Shown in pieces: positions 56,901-64,000 of a stretch of 64,000 nt of DNA (position 1 is its first letter; each line of letters begins with the position of its first letter). Below the pieces are notes generated by a model. That model had not been told where the DNA came from. It did not search any database and worked only from the letters and a program-made list of their open reading frames with translations. Location: contig NC_079381.1 in the NCBI RefSeq assembly GCF_021018895.1, positions 13,832,501-13,896,500 on the forward strand, written 5' to 3'. The DNA comes from Seriola aureovittata (taxonomy: Eukaryota > Chordata > Actinopteri > Carangiformes > Carangidae). The position numbers were made by a program, and so were the translations under genes.

Positions 56901-58929
56901 ATACATCCTGGATTGATAGAATGTGTATTCAGCTGGTAATTATTCAATTAAAGTAATTTAACTGAATTTTAAAAAAAATGCAAAAGTGGTGTACCTGTGA
57001 TTGGTGTCATTGGAGATGTTTTAGTGGCCACTCTTATTTCCCTTAGTGAAGCAAAATTTTTTACACTTCCGTCAAATATGTGAGAGTCTCCTTCCTCCCT
57101 GAATTTTAGTTTTAACTACATAGGACAACAGTATGTCCGATGACCCTATGACTAGCAAGTTTGACTAGCTCCAGGAAGTGGAATTGCTGTGTAAAAGTGC
57201 TTAATGAAAGAATGATGCCTTTCATTTGTTTTCCTGCCGCCCCCTGATAAGGAAAAAGGAAATAGAAAAGCTGAGCGGGATCTGGTGGTTCTAGGGTTTA
57301 AAGGAAAGAGGATCTACTTTTTTAAGGCTAAAAACAACATCTGATTTGTAGGTAAGTTGGTAATTGCAGTGCCCACATTTTGATGGTAGAAAAAGGAAAA
57401 TTTGCCCCCTCGTGGTTACATTTATTTATGGGGATAATGTGTTTTAATAGGGTATATCGAAGCTATGATACCATTTTCATTCAAGAAGAATACTTTTGTA
57501 AATTTTATGTGTTTCTCATTCAGTCTCTTTGCATAGAATACTTATAACCAGCATTATACATATATAGAAGACTCATGGGCCTGTGTGATTGGCGCCCATG
57601 GTGGGAGACAGTAGAAGTTTTTTTTGACTTATGAGCATCTGGTTTGGAATGAATTGGCTGCCATGTTGGAATTCCTCATCCTTTGTTCAATACATCAGAG
57701 GTTAGATCAAGAGCTGCGTACCACAGGGCAAACATCAACCTCTAACATATAATAAAGATAAGCTGCATCTTTTACCATGCCACTCCTGTTTTATGGAGGA
57801 CACCATCATCGGCTCTGATCACGGTTTCACATTGTATATCACTGGTGTCCCGAACAAATGGAAATTTGACTTACTAGGGGTGCATTCTGACACAATAATA
57901 CTATATCACCCCAAAACAAATGCAGTCCTGACAAGTTTCAGTAATATAACATCTAATGTAAACCATACAGCAGTGTTCTGATCGTAGATGCATTACATCA
58001 TTACAGGCCTTTAAAACAGTAGTTTGTAGTGCTCTGTTTTTTTCAGTCATTTTGTGCATGAAAATATGTCTTTGTATGAAGCTTAACCTATTAGCTGTGA
58101 ATCCCCCTTGAAGCGACTGAACTACTGGAAAGCAATGACAGCTGGAAACGGTGTAAGATGGTGGTTTTGGCATGCGATTGGCTGCTGATTGTCCTCGTTG
58201 TCACACATTTTAACAAGCCAGCTTTTACTTATAGACAACAAAAAGAGAACAGTGTCAACCTTTGGTTATCAGCCAGATGAGTTGTGTTGCAGGAAATGTA
58301 GGAACCTCTGGCATGTCGCTTCTTGCTTGGATAGGTTTCAGTATGGGCACAACAGGCCTTTTCTTCTTACTCATAAGCTTCACCCCACAATTCTTCTCTG
58401 GTTGATGCCTGCAAGCTTGCCTGGCAAAGCTTCAAGTATTTTCAAGGCACATTATAATGTGGGGATGAAGGAAGATGACACCCCACTCATCCATTGTCTT
58501 AATTCACTGATTTCCATTCAGGGTCATGGGGTGTTTGTGTAACGTGCAGAGGAGAAAACAGGAAGAGCATAAGAGCAACACTTCACTTCCATTTCCTGTA
58601 TCTCCATTCTCCCCTTCATTTGTATGACCTCTGGAACTTGTCGCAATGGTGTCATGGTCAATGAAACTAGAATAAACGTCTGCAGCCTAGCTCTTAGATG
58701 TGTGAACATAGCAGGAATATCCATATAACTATCTTAATTTGAAGCCAGACTTGTAATAATGATAGAGCTATCTTATATCTTAGAACTATATTAAGATGAC
58801 ATCTTGCTCATTAATATGTGGCAGGTTGGTATTCCTTGATCTACTGTGTATGGCAGTGCAAATGAAGAGGCCTAGTTTTTGAGTGATTGTGGTTAATGTA
58901 CTTTATAAAGTTGTATTCGGGGCAGCGGG

Positions 58930-58930
<1 letters not shown>

Positions 58931-59019
<89 letters not shown>
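58931..59019. repeat. (TG)44 microsatellite in the abl1 intron
   Basis: 89 bases of uninterrupted TG repeat, the longest array in the window. Confidence 0.95.
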
Positions 59020-59021
<2 letters not shown>

Positions 59022-59168
59022 CCTGCAGCATCTGTGTTCAGCGTGTATGCAGTAAGTGAATCCATTTCTCTTTTAGTCTGTAACTGGCTCATTCTTGGCT
59101 GGAACTTGAGGAATCTATACAGTCTAGACACCAAATCTCCTCCCATGATCCCTGTGGGTCCTGAAGAT

Positions 59169-59199
59169 GGGAGGGGGGGGGGGGTGGGGGGGGGTGGGG
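59169..59199 (+). other. G-rich tract, quadruplex-prone
   Basis: G-runs of 3, 12, 9 and 4 bases interrupted by single A or T residues, on the strand sense to abl1. Confidence 0.75.
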
Positions 59200-59210
59200 T
59201 GTCTGTGTAT

Positions 59211-59246
59211 GTGTGTGTGTGTGTGCGCGTGTGCGCGCATACACAC
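59211..59246. repeat. Alternating GT/GC tract, Z-DNA-prone
   Basis: Alternating purine-pyrimidine sequence containing gtgcgcgtgtgcgcgc, directly after the G-rich tract. Such alternation favours Z-DNA under supercoiling. Confidence 0.7.
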
Positions 59247-59369
59247 CCACGTACATACCCACGCAGCAGGCGCCTCATAGTAATGCTCATTCAGGCCAGC
59301 TGTTAGGTCCCTGGTGGCTTGTCCTTCGCTATGCCTGGCCATGTGTCCACACTGTTGGGTACACCGACG

Positions 59370-59375
59370 CATGCG

Positions 59376-59440
<65 letters not shown>

Positions 59441-59449
59441 CACACACAC
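59370..59449. repeat. (CA)n microsatellite, slightly interrupted
   Basis: About 80 bp of CA repeat with a few CG, AA and TG interruptions. It is complementary to the (TG)44 array 350 bp upstream. Confidence 0.93.
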
Positions 59450-62400
59450 CAGAAGAAACTCAATTGAAAAGACTTCTCCCTTATCTAATTTGTTTACTAC
59501 TTAACCTTGATAGTGGCTAAATGGTCTTTCGTCATGTCACTTTGAAAGGTTTACCTGCAAAATTTAGTGCTAATGTCTAAATGCTGTGTTAGAAAGCATG
59601 TGTTTTTTTTTTTTTGTGTGTGTGAGACACATTTGTCCCTTCCCGGATGACACCTTGCTGATTAGTAAGTGTTTCCCCCCTCTCATCAAGTCTTGACCAC
59701 CTGGAAAGGAGTCCGCTTTATTACCACGCTAGCTGATGACTAGCCAAAACAGCTGTGTTTATAAATCAAGGTAGTCTATGCCTCAAGTTCCCTCTTTTTT
59801 TCCCCCTTTAATCGAGGTCCACAAGGACCTGAATTCAAGACACTAATTTCACTCATGTGCTGGTGTGCAAAGTCTGAAAAGGGATGACAAATGTACAGTA
59901 TTTGATCTTGTGCAGATCTGAAATGAAGCAGGAAATGGACAAAAAATTTTAAAGATGAAATTAACGTAATTCTTCACGAATAAACTTATGACCACACATT
60001 TCCTACAAATGCAGACCTTGTGTCATTTCAAGCTTGTTGTGAAGCATTTAAAGAAATTGGTGTTTGGAAAAAATATGATATGAACCAGATTCATCTATTC
60101 TGTCTTCAGTTATTGTTCTGTCTTCACAGGAGTAGTTTACACTGTGAGTTTAATGGTTTTAGACTTGTGCTAATGAGTAAGCTCAGACTGTCAATGGTGA
60201 CTCAAGCATTTCAACATTACCAGTATTTTTGTTGAGTGTCTTTGTGATATCACTCTGATAAGCAGTTAGGTTTAAGGACATTTTAGGAGAAAACTGACCC
60301 ACTAAGCCTAAGCATAACTACATGAGATTCAGCTAGTGAATAGTTAGTTAATTATATTTAGACTTTTATTTACTTTTTCTACTGTTACACGTCACAATGC
60401 CATCCATGAAAAAGGCCCACTGTAGTGCTATGTTATGTGATCAGTATGACTAATAATAATGGATGCCTGGCCTATGGCTTCTTCATATTTTTCTGGTGTA
60501 TCACATATGTTTGTATGTGATCTGTTGCACCAGAGGTGTATTGAGTAATATTGCCTATTTTGCACAGAGAAAAAAAGAGAGAGAGTTGAACATAGGGCAA
60601 GCCACAGCAGTGGAGTGAAGAATGTGACCTCTTGTGCATTCCTCTCTCAAATAACTGGTGCAATCCCCCTCCCTCTTTACCTCCTTTCTTTCTTTTCTTT
60701 TTTTCCCTTCCTCTTTTTGTCTTTCCCTTATCTTTGTTGTTGTGTCTCTATTTCTTTGTCTTGCTCTCATTGTAATGTTTTATTAAGTGGATTTTACATT
60801 GCATAGAACATTTTTATAGACATGGAAAACAATAGCAAAAATAGGCAACCGGCTAAATTAATCAGCAGACAATAATGAGCACTCAAAAATGTCAGTTTAA
60901 AATAGTAAACAGAACATAAACATCAGGCGGTAGCAAAAGTATATCACTGTTCAGAGTCTGGAAGTTGACAGTACATAGGCGTGTTTTTGCTCTCAAGCTG
61001 TGCCATGTTCTGTGTTCCAAAAAATCAGCTTCTTGTGCATGAACATTAAACTGTTGAAATTGAGAAATTACCAGCCACTTATAATTAAGTTAATTTGAAG
61101 GAAAAAAAATGTCAACTGCAAACAAAGGAAGAAAAAGAAACACAAAGGCACAAACCAAAGCTTAAACCAAAACTTTTTCCATATACATAAGGTACACAGT
61201 GTTTTGCACAGAACAATTGAAAGTGTAAGCAGTTGGTTTAGGACGAAAAGTCCTGTTGAGTCATTGATTCTCTCCAGTCTCACCCTGATTTTCGTTGCTT
61301 AGATTCATTTCATCATCTGCAACTGTATATGTTTTGAAATCTGGGCCTGCGATCACCCTTAAAGCTTGTGTATTGGTTTGTAATGTAGACTTTCTATACT
61401 GAAATACTGCTTAAAATTTCATTGCCTTCTTTTCATGTTAACTATGTGGGCATCCTCATATTGTTTCCAGTCACGGGGCCGGTATTTGTTATGTTCCATT
61501 TAATTGTCAAGGTTAAGTCCCCACAGTGAGAGGCCACCAGCATACCCACTTCCTTTTCTTCTCTTTGGTGGTTATCCCTCCATTGTACACACACATAAAC
61601 ATACAGTATGTACAATGCTCACATGCATGTCGAAAACCTCCGAGTTGAGTTAGGAATGCAGCGTGGGAGCTCTTCGACACCCGGGTCTACATGCACACAC
61701 ACACACAAACACGCACATTCACAGGAAAAAAAAAAAAAAACACCCCCAGTTCCCCACTCCATGCCCGAGCATGCAACCCTAGCTCCAGACACAGCTGTTG
61801 CTTTCTCTGCTGACAACCTGCTACCTAGGATGCCAGCTCTGTGTGTTTGTAAAAGTTTCAGCCATTTATGGACCCCCCCTTGTTCAGAAAGCCTCTGTCC
61901 CCTTGTAGATTATAGGATAAAAGTCCATGGGGCCATGGTATTGCATGGGGGCGTTTGGTTGATGTTCCTTTACTTGTCACAGCTTCTCTCAGTTTCTTTT
62001 CTTTTACGCTTTTCCATGTCCATTGAGCAAGAATAGGCAAAATCCTGTCCACCAAGGCGTCGTCTGGCCATTACATTATTGTCTGGTTCATTTTTTTCCC
62101 TCACCAGTCCAGTCCATACTGTATTGGTATGCCGTCCTGTCCTTCTGCCTTTTGTGTTGTATTAAGCTCCTCTTCATAGCGCTATACGAGGGTGCCTGCT
62201 ATGCTTGCTGCATCTGGATTCACTTAGACACAAAGAAGAGCCCAAGCAGCTCCAGTGCTGCAGCTTGAGAGCCTCATAGCCAGAGTCACTCCTCTGTGTA
62301 TCTGTTTCTGTTTTTACCCCAATGGGCGTACAGACAAATGGGGTCTTTCTCCAGGCATCTAAATAACGTCTGAGACACTGATAGTCTGTAAAAGCCGACA

Positions 62401-62745
62401 GTGCATTTACTGGCCTGTTTGTTTGTTTTGTTAGTCTGCTCTCATCATAGTGTTGTCATTTTAAGCTGTTCAATTAATAAAGTTAGCCAAAAATAATAGT
62501 AGAGGTTTTAGTGCTAACTAAGTAACCTTCTCTTTCAGTTGCTGTAGAATTGCAAACCACCCACTCATACATATACACACAGACTTTTCTTTGCTTCTTT
62601 CCCGTTCCCTCCTGAAAGAGTTTGGCTCTCCTAGTCTGCACACTCATAAAACAATGGAATAGAAAAAGATGTGCTTTTATGCCAGCACTCTGGGTCAAAT
62701 TGAGTAGTTAAAATTCTGAAAATGACTGGATTAGCACCTTCTCCC

Positions 62746-62747
<2 letters not shown>

Positions 62748-62811
<64 letters not shown>

Positions 62812-62822
62812 ACTCACACACT
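62748..62822. repeat. (CA)n microsatellite with CT interruptions
   Basis: About 28 CA units followed by CACACT units to 62822, in the abl1 intron. Confidence 0.93.
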
Positions 62823-64000
62823 CAGGTTGCTATTCCTGAGTAGAGCTTTCTCTTTTTTCCTCCTAATTTTCTCAGAGCTTTTCAACACTGATTATTAGCA
62901 CAGCATTTTATCCCTGACAAGTGAGGAATAGTTGTGTGCATTCGACCTGACTGTCTGTTTTCTCAAAGTATGAAATTTTAACTCTGGGCTAACATCCATA
63001 CATTTCAATTCTCTGCAGGTTTGCATATTTTTGGCACTACATAGTTTTGTCTGGGCCTATAGCAGTCTATTGTGTGGAGAAATGAACAAAGGTTCTGCTT
63101 AGTCACCTGGTTTGTGTTGCCCTATTTTGTGTCTGTCATCATGGTAAAATGGTTCCTCCAGTCCTGTTCCAATAGGTCGGCTGGGTTTAACTCCCTCTGT
63201 CTCAGCTCTGCGTGCTAGCAGGTCTGCCGGGCCCGTCTGTATTAAAGATTGCTGTAAAACTGGGCTGACACAGTGGACTGTTAACGGGTCACCTCAAATG
63301 AGAGGGATTTGGCTAGAGAGAGAGAGAGGGAGAGAGATTGTGTGTGAGCAGATACAAAAGAGCGTGCATATAAAATGGATTTCATCACAAATTATGTTTA
63401 ATGACCTGTGGGTCAGTTTCACTATTTCCATGTAAAATACAGTTGGAGAACAGCTACTCAAAAGCGCATAGAGAATCAACGTAATGAAAGTTGTTTTTGT
63501 GTCTTTTCTCTTTTGTCTGTATGTATTTACTGGTTAAGAAAATATTTGAATGCGTTCTCAAGTTTACTTATTTTCCTCTGTATGTTCATTTCTATCCACA
63601 TTGGTAACGTATTACCACCACAGGCTGATGCCGGAGCCTTTAACCTTGAACCAGGTCAGCCACTGTTTTGTTGTTAAGTGTCTGTGTCTGTTCTCCCTGT
63701 GGACAACACTGAGTGGAGAATTATGTGGAACCCTAAACCCTTAACCTCATCTGCTGGTCTGCACGCCCCAGACACTCTGGCTGCATTCTCCAGAGGGCCC
63801 TGAGTAAACAGCCACATGCACACACATACACATACACCAGATACATGGTACCTGGTTCTTGAATGTCTGATATTTAAGTACACTTGGCTGTTGCAGATTG
63901 CTGCGACGACTGCAGAGTGAGGCACAGCAATGACGGGATGAACTCTTTTAGGAACTTACACAGCTTTGTCTCTCTACCCGTCTCCCTCTGTTTTCCTCCT

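Larger units (their letters stand above)
52768..64000 (+). other. abl1: abl1 intron after exon 1b (partial, >11 kb)
   Basis: No further abl1 exon was recognised up to the window end. The intron holds a CCAAT-motif cluster (53341-53395), a hAT-type MITE (53815-53943), long TG and CA arrays (58931-59019, 59370-59449, 62748-62822) and a G-rich tract (59169-59199). Open frames of up to about 140 codons are either low-complexity repeat translations or lack recognisable motifs. Confidence 0.8.

Noticed and set aside
58887..59520. Several 60-149 codon frames made of Thr-His or Cys-Val repeats
   Set aside because: They are translations of CA/TG microsatellites and not proteins.
62215..62270. Possible abl1 exon 1a (Lys-Lys followed by a Ser run)
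   Set aside because: Only a short Ser-rich similarity. The MLEICLKLVGC part of exon 1a is absent and there is no donor in the right phase.

Overview
The window is animal nuclear DNA, almost certainly from a ray-finned (teleost) fish. It holds intron-split protein genes with GT-AG splice sites, many long CA/TG microsatellites, and degraded DNA transposons of kinds common in fish. The reconstructed proteins are close to, but clearly different from, their human counterparts. No CRISPR array, operon, phage or rRNA gene was seen. Gene calls rest on reading frames joined across splice sites and on recalled human orthologues; no database search was run.

Layout: (1) 1-5424, + strand: the last seven coding exons of ermp1, an ER-membrane metallopeptidase; earlier exons lie left of the window. 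(2) 5425 to about 10000: the presumed long ermp1 3' UTR and the convergent gap. (3) 10020-46200, - strand: the complete ric1 gene, 27 coding exons and 1442 codons, encoding the scaffold subunit of the RIC1-RGP1 exchange factor for RAB6. Its introns 1 and 2 (5.8 and 11.6 kb) fill 27998-45577. (4) About 46200-46760: a short head-to-head promoter region between ric1 and exosc2. (5) 46763-50375, + strand: complete exosc2 (RRP4), nine exons and 291 codons, an RNA-exosome cap subunit. (6) About 51080 to the window end, + strand: the 5' end of abl1, with a probable non-coding first exon, exon 1b with the myristoylation-type start, and more than 11 kb of the next intron.

The genes are unrelated housekeeping or signalling genes and do not form a pathway. 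In human, ERMP1-RIC1 are convergent neighbours on 9p24 and EXOSC2-ABL1 are tandem neighbours on 9q34. Here the two pairs are joined, with ric1 and exosc2 head to head.

No new biological system is evident. The most unusual signals are dinucleotide repeats pressed against ric1 splice sites, complementary TG and CA tracts able to pair in ric1 and abl1 transcripts, a uORF-rich abl1 leader, a hAT-type MITE with a perfect 8-bp target duplication, and a cluster of three CCAAT motifs in the abl1 intron.
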